Shown here piece after piece: positions 18,569-27,197 of a stretch of 64,000 nt of DNA; the first letter of the stretch is position 1, and every line of letters starts with the position of its first letter. The notes under the pieces were generated by a model, which was given only the letters and a program-made list of their open reading frames with translations, searched no databases and was not told the origin of the DNA. Source of the DNA: Gallionellaceae bacterium (GTDB lineage Bacteria > Pseudomonadota > Gammaproteobacteria > Burkholderiales > Gallionellaceae); NCBI GenBank assembly GCA_027448945.1, contig DAIDMQ010000033.1, positions 24,005-88,004 on the forward strand, read 5' to 3'. Both the position numbers and the translations under genes were made by a program.

Positions 18569-19893
18569 CTCAGCGTCTCAACGATGTGCAAGGTGCGTGA
18601 CACCAAATGCTCCATCTCGGCATCACTGATCACATAGGGCGGCATGAAGTAGATAGTTTTGCCTATGGGCCTGAGCAATAGTTCATTTTGCAAGGCTAAA
18701 GAGAAACAACGCTGTGCAAAATCCTCATGCGGGCTGTCGACCTCGAAGGCCCAAATCATGCCGGTATTGCGCCAGTTCTTCACTGAAGGATTTTCGCGCA
18801 AACTTTGTGCGCGGTAGTTCAGATGGGCTGCCTTGCTTCTGTTTGCATTTATCACATCGTCTTGCGCGAAGATATCCAGCGTCGCCAGTGCAGCACTGCA
18901 AGCCAGCGGGTTGCCGGTATAAGAATGAGAATGCAAGAATCCACGCGCGGTCTCGTTGGCATAAAAAGCCCGATAGACATCATCCGTGGTCATCACCACG
19001 GACAAGGGCAGATATCCCCCGGTGATACCTTTCGATAGACATAGGAAATCCGGCGTAACGTCTGCCTGCTCACAGGCAAACAAAGTACCCGTCCTGCCCA
19101 TACCCACTGCTATCTCGTCTGCGATTAGATGCACGCCATAGCGCGTACACAACTCGCGCGCACGGCGAAGATAGTCCGGGTGATACATGGACATCCCTGC
19201 CGCCCCCTGCACCAAGGGCTCAACGATGAACGCTGCCAGCTCTTCATGATGCTGTTGCAAATGCAGCTCCAGGTCATCTGCACATCGGTGTGCATACGCC
19301 TGCGCACTTTCTCCTGCGGCCGCCAATCGACTGTCTGGGCTGACCACTTTGGCTTGCTGCGTGATCAGTGCACCATAAGCATCCCGAAATAATGCTACAT
19401 CGGTGACTGATAACGCACCCAGCGTCTCGCCGTGATAACTATTCTGCAGGCTGATGAAGCGTGTTTTGAGCGGTTTGCCAGTGTTGCGCCAATAGTGGGC
19501 ACTCATCTTCAGCGCAATCTCTATAGCGGAAGCGCCATCCGAACCGTAACTGCAATGTCCCAAGCCTGCGGGTGCAAGTTCACGCAAACGCTCCGAGAGT
19601 CGCACCACTGGTTCGTGTGTGAAACCCGCCAGCATGACGTGCTCCAGCACCTGCAACTGCTCAACCAAGGCATTATTTATATGGGAATTACTGTGGCCAA
19701 ACAGATTGACCCACCAAGAACTGACAGCATCCAGATAGCGCTTACCGTCGTGGTCGTACAGCCACACGCCTTTACCGCGTGCGATTGGCAAGAGCGGGAA
19801 AGTCTCGTAATGCTTCATCTGGGAACAGGGGTGCCAGACTGCAGATAGACTGCGTTGGAGTAACAAGGAATTATTAAGTGGAGTTGTGTTCAT
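18565..19893 (-). CDS. bioA: Adenosylmethionine-8-amino-7-oxononanoate aminotransferase
   Basis: PLP enzyme of biotin synthesis that converts KAPA to DAPA using SAM as amino donor. Conserved features include WHPCSQMKHYE near the N-terminus, the DAVSSWWVNLFGHSN segment, the PLP aspartate in LIADEIAVGMGRTG and the PLP lysine in LCLSKGITGGYLP. I take ATG at 19893 (MNTTPL) as the start; in-frame ATG and TTG codons up to 24 bases upstream are alternatives. No clear ribosome site separates them. No other bio genes are in the window. Confidence 0.94.
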   Translation of the reverse strand: MNTTPLNNSLLLQRSLSAVWHPCSQMKHYETFPLLPIARGKGVWLYDHDGKRYLDAVSSWWVNLFGHSNSHINNALVEQLQVLEHVMLAGFTHEPVVRLSERLRELAPAGLGHCSYGSDGASAIEIALKMSAHYWRNTGKPLKTRFISLQNSYHGETLGALSVTDVALFRDAYGALITQQAKVVSPDSRLAAAGESAQAYAHRCADDLELHLQQHHEELAAFIVEPLVQGAAGMSMYHPDYLRRARELCTRYGVHLIADEIAVGMGRTGTLFACEQADVTPDFLCLSKGITGGYLPLSVVMTTDDVYRAFYANETARGFLHSHSYTGNPLACSAALATLDIFAQDDVINANRSKAAHLNYRAQSLRENPSVKNWRNTGMIWAFEVDSPHEDFAQRCFSLALQNELLLRPIGKTIYFMPPYVISDAEMEHLVSRTLHIVETLS

Positions 19894-19953
19894 GCTTTGA
19901 ATCATAACGTTTTTCAAACGTGTGCATTAGCAAGCAAGCAAGCCAAAAAACAT

Positions 19954-19975
19954 AATCCATTGATGAGAATGGATT
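19954..19975. repeat. Hairpin between bioA and the nitronate-monooxygenase-like gene
   Basis: AATCCATT and AATGGATT form a perfect 8-base-pair stem with a GATGAG loop, roughly midway between divergent gene starts. It could be an operator or a leader structure. It does not match the BirA operator as far as I can tell. Confidence 0.3.
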
Positions 19976-20090
19976 TTATTCATTAATGCCGATAGCGCGG
20001 CATGCTCGGGATTGTCTCCAGCTTTCAGTATTACCCTAACTGTGGCATTCTTCGCACCTTGAATTTTGTAGCTTTTTAGAAAGAACCCTC

Positions 20091-21341
20091 ATGAAATGTG
20101 TCGATGATTTCCGCCTGCAGTTTGGCAAAAAAGAAGTAGTTCCTATCATCATAGGCGGCATGGGTGTGGACATCTCAACTGCGGAGCTGGCGCTAGAGGC
20201 CGCTCGTCTCGGGGGCATAGGACACATTTCAGACGCGATGTTACCCACAGTTTCGGATCGTCGCTACAAGACCAAATTCGTCAGCGAAAAGCAAAAGCAA
20301 TATAAGCTGAACATCGAGATTGCCGACAAATCCATCGTTCAATTCGATCTGGGTCAGGTTGCCGAAGCGACCCGCTTACACGTGAGCCGCACCATGGAAG
20401 CCAAACGCGGTGACGGCATGATTTTCGTCAACTGCATGGAAAAACTGACCATGAACTCGCCGCGCGAAACTTTGCGTGTACGTTTGAATGGCGCGCTCGA
20501 TGCGGGTGTAGATGGCATCACGCTAAGTGCCGGCCTGCATTTAGGTTCTTTCGCCCTGATGGAAGACAATCCGCGCTTTCGCGATGCGAAACTGGGCATC
20601 ATTGTTTCATCCGTCCGCGCCCTGCAACTTTTCTTGCGCAAGACTTCCAGGCTCAACCGCCTACCTGATTTCATCGTGGTCGAAGGCCCCTTGGCTGGCG
20701 GCCACTTGGGCTTCGGCATGGACTGGGCCGAATACGACTTGATGACCATCACCAAAGAGATTCTTGCGCATTTGGCTGCTGAAAAATTGGCCATCCCCGT
20801 GATCGCGGCAGGCGGCATTTTTACGGGCACAGATGCGACCAACTTCTTGGAAGCAGGCTGCGCCGGCGTACAGGTTGCGACACGCTTTACGGTTGCAAAA
20901 GAGTGCGGCATCCCAGAGAAAGTTCGTCAGGAATATTTCAAGGCCACCGAAGACCAGATGGAAGTGAACACCACCTCTCCAACGGGTTATCCGATGCGCA
21001 TGATTAGTACCAGCCCATCAATAGGTGCGGGCATACGACCAAATTGCGAAGCCTACGGTTACTTATTGGACGGCAACGGCGGCTGTGCTTACATCGACGC
21101 GTACAACGCCGAAGTCATGCGCAACCCGGATACCAAGAAGATCTCTGTAATGGAGAAGACTTGCTTGTGCACACACATGCGCAACTACGATTGCTGGACT
21201 TGTGGCCATTACACTTACCGCCTCAAAGACACCACTCATCGCAATGCGGATGGCACTTACCAATCACTCAGTGCGGCACACATCTTCAACGACTACCAGT
21301 TCAGCGTGGATGGCAAGATTGCGCTGCCAGTAAAATTATAG
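20091..21341 (+). CDS. Nitronate monooxygenase-like FMN oxidoreductase
   Basis: TIM-barrel flavoprotein of the 2-nitropropane dioxygenase family, 416 residues. The N-terminal PIIIGGMGVDIS, the central VVEGPLAGGHLG and the phosphate-binding IAAGGIFTGTDA with AGVQVATRF are the family landmarks. Beyond the barrel there is a long C-terminal extension with a CxC-x7-CxxC cluster (KTCLCTHMRNYDCWTCG), unusual for classical nitronate monooxygenases and possibly a metal or Fe-S site. The ATG at 20091 has a weak ribosome site. The physiological substrate is unknown. Confidence 0.85.
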   Translation: MKCVDDFRLQFGKKEVVPIIIGGMGVDISTAELALEAARLGGIGHISDAMLPTVSDRRYKTKFVSEKQKQYKLNIEIADKSIVQFDLGQVAEATRLHVSRTMEAKRGDGMIFVNCMEKLTMNSPRETLRVRLNGALDAGVDGITLSAGLHLGSFALMEDNPRFRDAKLGIIVSSVRALQLFLRKTSRLNRLPDFIVVEGPLAGGHLGFGMDWAEYDLMTITKEILAHLAAEKLAIPVIAAGGIFTGTDATNFLEAGCAGVQVATRFTVAKECGIPEKVRQEYFKATEDQMEVNTTSPTGYPMRMISTSPSIGAGIRPNCEAYGYLLDGNGGCAYIDAYNAEVMRNPDTKKISVMEKTCLCTHMRNYDCWTCGHYTYRLKDTTHRNADGTYQSLSAAHIFNDYQFSVDGKIALPVKL

Positions 21342-21359
21342 TTAGGCTCACATCAAAAA

Positions 21360-21379
21360 TACGTAAATGTTTTTACGTA
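21360..21379. repeat. Palindrome before the secreted cysteine-rich protein gene
   Basis: TACGTAAA and TTTACGTA flank a four-base loop, between the oxidoreductase stop and the next start. There is no proper T tract, so it may be an operator or a weak terminator. Confidence 0.3.
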
Positions 21380-21419
21380 ACCAGCTCAACTCATTACTTC
21401 TAATAAATAAGGACTTGCA

Positions 21420-21980
21420 ATGAAGAAACTATTTTCTGCTGTTGTTTTAATTACTACATTTGCAGCTCAAGCATCCCCAATTGATACCGTGCGATTAAAT
21501 CAATGCGTTCAGGACAGAAAGGATACCTATAGCGGTACTCCAAAGCCATTCACGGTGAGCGCGATGGTTGAGTGCAAAAATGGGGAAGGAACTCGTACTG
21601 TAGTAACGGAAAAAGATAAAGCGGCAGGAAAATATGTAGGTGATTGGATTCCATTTACCGCGTCAAAAAAATTACGGTATGCGGTTCAATCTGGTAGACA
21701 CATTGTTGGAGAAGCAACTCTTCAAGAAAAGAAAAAAACTGCCGATGCTGAGGTTGGTGACTTGCAATATGAGTATGGACAGGACGGCAACATTAAAGCC
21801 GCTGAAGTAACTTTATCATGCACCAGTACAAATGAAATGTGCTTAATGCATTGCGATCAAATACCATCAGCAATTGCTGAGTATTCGATTTCCGGTGAGA
21901 CTCAACGAAACTATTCTGAAGATCAAATTATTTTGTGGGCTGGGGAGTGTGCAATCTCTCAAAACAAAGCAAGTAAATAA
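21420..21980 (+). CDS. Hypothetical secreted cysteine-rich protein
   Basis: I do not recognise this family. The protein has 186 residues with a clear signal peptide (MKKLFSAVVLITTFAAQA, cleavage near QASP). The mature part is about 165 residues, polar, with six cysteines (NQC, VEC, LSC, EMC, MHC, GEC), which could form three disulfides in the periplasm. The ATG at 21420 has AAGGA upstream. The gene is more AT-rich than its neighbours and stands alone between two palindromes, with two hairpins downstream, so it may have been acquired independently. Confidence 0.6.
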   Translation: MKKLFSAVVLITTFAAQASPIDTVRLNQCVQDRKDTYSGTPKPFTVSAMVECKNGEGTRTVVTEKDKAAGKYVGDWIPFTASKKLRYAVQSGRHIVGEATLQEKKKTADAEVGDLQYEYGQDGNIKAAEVTLSCTSTNEMCLMHCDQIPSAIAEYSISGETQRNYSEDQIILWAGECAISQNKASK

Positions 21981-22006
21981 CCCTCCATTAATTTTAGTTC
22001 GTAACT

Positions 22007-22047
22007 AATTAGGGTTGGACTCAAATTAAACGAGACCAACCCTAATT
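22007..22047 (+). terminator. Hairpin downstream of the secreted protein gene
   Basis: A 12-base-pair stem, AATTAGGGTTGG with CCAACCCTAATT, encloses 17 bases, 26 bases after the stop codon. The T tract is short, so termination is likely but not certain. Confidence 0.5.
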
Positions 22048-22077
22048 TAAAAGCGCAATCGAGATTGTGCACTCCAT

Positions 22078-22111
22078 ATAGCTACTAGCCACGCGCTACT
22101 AGCTATTTTTT
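22078..22111 (+). terminator. Terminator upstream of the groESL promoter
   Basis: ATAGCTA pairs with TAGCTAT, with an inner TAGC/GCTA stem and a CACGC loop, followed by six T residues. It would insulate groESL from upstream transcription. Confidence 0.65.
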
Positions 22112-22120
22112 CATCCCCCT

Positions 22121-22148
22121 CTTGAAATCCTGCTAGCAATCCCAATTT
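22121..22148 (+). promoter_or_regulatory. Sigma-32-like heat-shock promoter of groESL
   Basis: CTTGAAA, 13 bases, then CCCAATTT. This matches the sigma-32 consensus CTTGAAA-N13-CCCCATNT at all but one position. It lies about 72 bases before the groES start, and its -10 overlaps the left arm of the CIRCE element. Confidence 0.75.
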
Positions 22149-22173
22149 GGCACTCTAAGGCTGAGAGTGCTAA
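22147..22173. promoter_or_regulatory. CIRCE operator (HrcA binding site)
   Basis: TTGGCACTC, nine bases, then GAGTGCTAA. It matches the CIRCE consensus TTAGCACTC-N9-GAGTGCTAA with one substitution in the left arm. It sits at the expected transcription start of the heat-shock promoter, so HrcA would block initiation. Confidence 0.92.
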
Positions 22174-22219
22174 ACTCCGCCTCCTTAAAATTTAACCCAA
22201 CTCTATTAGGAGACTCAGT

Positions 22220-22510
22220 ATGAAAATTCGTCCTTTGCACGACCGCGTGATCGTTAAACGTATGGAAGAAGAACGTAAGACCGCTTCCGGCATCTTCATT
22301 CCTGATGCGGCGACTGAAAAGCCAGATCAAGGAGAAATCGTTGCCGTGGGTAATGGCAAGATGGGTGATGACGGCAAGCTGCAGGCGATGAGCGTAAAGG
22401 TAGGTGATAAAGTTTTGTTCGGCAAATATTCCGGTCAAGCGTTCAAGATGGATGGCGTAGAGCTTTTGCAAATGCGCGAAGACGACATCATCGGCGTCAT
22501 CGAAGCGTAA
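22220..22510 (+). CDS. groES: Co-chaperonin GroES
   Basis: Heptameric lid of the GroEL chaperonin. The 96-residue protein begins [14 protein letters not shown], has the mobile-loop region [13 protein letters not shown] and ends DDIIGVIEA, all typical. The ATG has AGGAG upstream. It is first in the groESL operon behind a sigma-32-like promoter and a CIRCE operator. Confidence 0.99.
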   Translation: MKIRPLHDRVIVKRMEEERKTASGIFIPDAATEKPDQGEIVAVGNGKMGDDGKLQAMSVKVGDKVLFGKYSGQAFKMDGVELLQMREDDIIGVIEA

Positions 22511-22516
22511 AGAATT

Positions 22517-22589
22517 TGCAGGTTGGGTTGGGCAATGCCGTAACCCAACCTGCATTCGGCGGGTTACGTCACAAGACGGCTAACCCGCC
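22517..22589. repeat. Two REP-like hairpins between groES and groEL
   Basis: The first hairpin pairs TGCAGGTTGGGTT (22517-22529) with AACCCAACCTGCA (22542-22554); the second pairs GGCGGGTTA (22558-22566) with TAACCCGCC (22581-22589). Both stems are perfect and lie back to back with a shared GGGTTA-type core, in the style of bacterial REP elements. They occupy most of the groES-groEL gap. Confidence 0.7.
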
Positions 22590-22598
22590 CTACCTTAA

Positions 22599-24269
<1,671 letters not shown>

Positions 24270-24295
24270 TCTAGCCGAACACTCGTTCAGCACCT

Positions 24296-24325
24296 AAAAA
24301 ACACCCTGCCAGGCAGGGTGTTTTT
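24296..24325 (+). terminator. groESL terminator
   Basis: ACACCCTG and CAGGGTGT form the stem with a CCAGG loop, preceded by A residues and followed by a T tract, 27 bases after the groEL stop. Confidence 0.9.
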
Positions 24326-24349
24326 GTTTGTACAAAGCGCAGCGACTTG

Positions 24350-24380
24350 GTTACAATTTGTAACGAATGCAAATGCATTC
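24350..24380. promoter_or_regulatory. Two adjacent palindromes upstream of the cytochrome c gene
   Basis: GTTACAA-T-TTGTAAC (24350-24364) is directly followed by GAATGCA-AA-TGCATTC (24365-24380). Both are perfect and together fill the promoter region 27 to 57 bases before the start codon. They probably bind one or two dimeric regulators; which ones is unknown. Confidence 0.45.
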
Positions 24381-24406
24381 TCTTTTCAAAGTACAACGAG
24401 GAAAAC

Positions 24407-24727
24407 ATGAAATCTATAATCACAAGCATGATGGTTGCAGCAGGTCTAATGGTCGCTGGTAGCGCAATGGCAGCCGAAATGCCTGCGGTGGCAAAGAAAC
24501 ATAACTGCATAGCTTGTCATTCCATCGACAAGAAGGTCGTCGGTCCGGCTTGGGCTGACGTAGCTAAAAAATACAAAGGCGATGCCGGTGCGGAAGCCAA
24601 ACTGATCACCAAAGTATCCAAAGGCGGTTCAGGTGTATGGGGTTCCATGCCTATGCCAGCAAACGACCCGTCTGGCACTAAGCAGGCAGACATGAAAGAG
24701 CTGGTGAAATTCATCTTGGCACTGTAA
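24407..24727 (+). CDS. Small class I cytochrome c (c551/c552-like)
   Basis: Periplasmic electron carrier, 106 residues with a signal peptide ending GSAMA, giving a mature protein of about 83 residues. The haem-binding CIACH is near the mature N-terminus, and the WGSMPMPAND segment supplies the axial methionine, as in cytochromes c551/c552. The start is ATG at 24407 with GAGG upstream. It is a single gene flanked by terminators, with two palindromes in its promoter. A role in carrying electrons to the cbb3 oxidase is plausible but inferred. Confidence 0.92.
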   Translation: MKSIITSMMVAAGLMVAGSAMAAEMPAVAKKHNCIACHSIDKKVVGPAWADVAKKYKGDAGAEAKLITKVSKGGSGVWGSMPMPANDPSGTKQADMKELVKFILAL

Positions 24728-24752
24728 TTACTTGCTCTGGATTCAATCACCT

Positions 24753-24778
24753 AAAGCCGGCGCAAGCCGGCTTTTTTT
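24753..24778 (+). terminator. Terminator after the cytochrome c gene
   Basis: AAAGCCGGC and GCCGGCTTT form a 9-base-pair stem with a GCAA tetraloop, followed by further T residues. Confidence 0.9.
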
Positions 24779-24845
24779 CGTACCAGATACAGTCTGCTCA
24801 TTGATTGTGTTAGTCTCACGGCTGATTTTTTGAATAGAGCATGTG

Positions 24846-26351
24846 ATGCGAAAACTACTACTGGCCTGCTTGACCACCCTAGCCTTCCCCACTGTTGCAC
24901 TCGCAGAAACATCAGGAATCGATTCTGCATTCGGTTCACTAAATAGCTTTCTTGCGCAATTCATCTTCTTCGATGTCTTTCCCGGCCCCGCCCAGCTACC
25001 TTTGATTGTTGCCTGGCTGATTTGTGCGGCCGTGTTCCTGACCCTGCGCTTTAGCTTCGTCAATCTGCGCATGATGCGCCATGCCTTCCGTGTGCTACGC
25101 GGCAAATACAGAACTGCCGACGACCAAGGCGAAGTTTCATCCTTCCAAGCTTTGACGACCGCACTGTCCGCAACTGTAGGCTTAGGCAATATCGCCGGTG
25201 TGGCGATTGCCATCTCCATAGGGGGGCCTGGTGCGACCTTCTGGATGATAGTCGCGGGCTTTCTGGGCATGACCACCAAATTCACCGAAGCCACATTGGC
25301 GCAGATGTACCGTCAAGTTCGTCCCGATGGCAAACTGATGGGAGGCGCGATGGAATACCTATCCAGGGGCTTAAGTGAACACGGTTTGCCGCGCACCGGC
25401 AGGGTATTGGCGATCATCTTCGCCATCTTCACGATTGCCGGCTCTTTCGGTGCGGGCAACGCCTTCCAGGTCAGTCAATCTTTAGGTGCGGTACAAAGTT
25501 CATTCCCTATCTTTAAGGACACCCCCATCGCCTACGGCTTCGTGATGGCGATTGCAGCAGGGCTAGTCATTATCGGCGGCCTCAAGCGCATCGCCCATGT
25601 CGCGGAAGCCATAGTGCCAATCATGATCATCCTGTATCTCGGCGCTTGCTTATGGATAGTCGGCAGCAATGCTGCACTGGTCCCAGAAATGCTGTACAAG
25701 ATATTCCATGAGGCATTCTCACCCATAGCAGTTGCCGGCGGCATGATAGGGGTTTTGGTACAGGGATTTAAGCGTGCGGTATTCTCAAGTGAAGCAGGAC
25801 TAGGTTCAGCGGCCATCGCCCACTCAACCGCGTCTGTGAAATATCCAGTGCGCCAAGGCTTGGTCGCGCTCTACGAGCCATTCATCGATACCGTGGTGAT
25901 TTGCACCATGACAGCCCTGGTGATCGTCATCACCGGCGTATATAACGCACCGGAATATGAAAGCATACGTGCATCCAGCCAAGGTGCCGCACTCACGGCA
26001 GCGGCATTTGCCACTGTGTCCGATTGGTTCCCCATCATCCTGACCGTATCTGTGGTGCTATTTGCCTATAGCACCATGATCTCTTGGTCATATTATGGTG
26101 AGCGCTGCTGGGTCTATGTGTTCGGTGAACGCTATTCGATGTTGTTCAAGGTACTGTTCGTGAGTTTCACTCTGATTTCTTCGGTTGCCAGCGCGAACAA
26201 TCTGCTCGACTTCACCGACCTGCTAGTTCTGTCCATGGCCTTCCCAAATCTGGTCGGGCTGTATGTACTGAGCGGCAAAGTGAAGCGTGCACTGGGTGAG
26301 TATGAAGGGAAGCTGGCATCGGGTGAACTCGATCAGGAAGTGCGTCGCTAA
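24846..26351 (+). CDS. Sodium/alanine symporter, AGCS family
   Basis: Inner-membrane sodium-coupled amino acid transporter of 501 residues with about ten membrane helices. The family signature is seen around SATVGLGNIAGVAIAI and GGPGATFWMIVAGFLGM, then TKFTEATLAQMYR. It begins with a signal-peptide-like stretch (CLTTLAFPTVALA), common in this family. I take ATG at 24846; a GTG one codon upstream is less likely. It ends 11 bases before the convergent lipoprotein hydrolase. The amino acid carried (alanine or glycine) cannot be fixed from the sequence. Confidence 0.92.
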   Translation: MRKLLLACLTTLAFPTVALAETSGIDSAFGSLNSFLAQFIFFDVFPGPAQLPLIVAWLICAAVFLTLRFSFVNLRMMRHAFRVLRGKYRTADDQGEVSSFQALTTALSATVGLGNIAGVAIAISIGGPGATFWMIVAGFLGMTTKFTEATLAQMYRQVRPDGKLMGGAMEYLSRGLSEHGLPRTGRVLAIIFAIFTIAGSFGAGNAFQVSQSLGAVQSSFPIFKDTPIAYGFVMAIAAGLVIIGGLKRIAHVAEAIVPIMIILYLGACLWIVGSNAALVPEMLYKIFHEAFSPIAVAGGMIGVLVQGFKRAVFSSEAGLGSAAIAHSTASVKYPVRQGLVALYEPFIDTVVICTMTALVIVITGVYNAPEYESIRASSQGAALTAAAFATVSDWFPIILTVSVVLFAYSTMISWSYYGERCWVYVFGERYSMLFKVLFVSFTLISSVASANNLLDFTDLLVLSMAFPNLVGLYVLSGKVKRALGEYEGKLASGELDQEVRR

Positions 26352-26362
26352 TCAAGCGGGCA

Positions 26363-27196
26363 TCAGGGCATAACACGCGCCAAAAAGGCCAGCATACTCG
26401 CCCTAACATCTTCGCTTGCCAAGGCTTGGATGTGTCCCGCCCCCTGCACGACTAACAACTCCTTGGGCTGTTTTGCCAAGGCATACAAGCGTTGCGCATG
26501 CTGTATCCCGACTACTTGATCGTGATCGCCGTGGATCATCAATAGCGGTATGGGGCTGATCAGAGCGATGGCATCTCGCGGCGTGTAGTCGTCGTCTATA
26601 ACCAACCATGGCAACCACTGAAACGGCCAAGTCAGCGCAAACTTGGCAAGGCTATCTCGCGCCACCGTGCGGTAATCCGAGAACGCGCTATCGGAGATGA
26701 CTGCACGGATATTTCCCCTGTGATTACTATGCGCGGCATAGAACAAGGTCAGCGCCCCGCCCAGACTCTGACCGAACAACACGATGCGTTGCGGATCGAC
26801 CTGCTTATGCACCATCAGGTGCAACAATGCCGCATCTATGTCTTGCTGCGCACCCGCCAGGGTAGGCACACCATCCGAAGCACCATATCCTCTATAGTCC
26901 AATGCCAACACGTTGTAACCTTGCGCCGGCAACCAAGCCACATTGCGAAAATGCGTGCTGATATTCTCGGCATTGCCGTGCATGAATAAGACCGTTCCCT
27001 TCGCCACACCCTTAGCGGGCATGAACCACGCATTGAGCATAGTGCCATCTTGCGTAGGGAAGTATTCATTTTCATATGCGACCCCCACTCGGTCCGGCGT
27101 GTCTATGAGCTGGTGATGCGGCTGAAAGAAGACCTGCGTGCAACCTGTCAGCACACTCATCAACGTCACCAAAAGGACTAAAGCGAATCTGCGCAT
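26363..27196 (-). CDS. Alpha/beta-hydrolase lipoprotein
   Basis: Predicted lipoprotein of 277 residues: lipobox VLTGC at about residues 15-19, then an alpha/beta-hydrolase fold. The oxyanion region HGNAENIS, the nucleophile elbow GQSLGG, the acid in HGDHDQVV and the histidine in GAGHIQA are all present, so it should be an active serine hydrolase facing the periplasm. It starts one base after the DUF4105 gene, so the two form an operon at the cell envelope. The substrate is unknown. Confidence 0.85.
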   Translation of the reverse strand: MRRFALVLLVTLMSVLTGCTQVFFQPHHQLIDTPDRVGVAYENEYFPTQDGTMLNAWFMPAKGVAKGTVLFMHGNAENISTHFRNVAWLPAQGYNVLALDYRGYGASDGVPTLAGAQQDIDAALLHLMVHKQVDPQRIVLFGQSLGGALTLFYAAHSNHRGNIRAVISDSAFSDYRTVARDSLAKFALTWPFQWLPWLVIDDDYTPRDAIALISPIPLLMIHGDHDQVVGIQHAQRLYALAKQPKELLVVQGAGHIQALASEDVRASMLAFLARVMP

Positions 27197-27197
27197 C

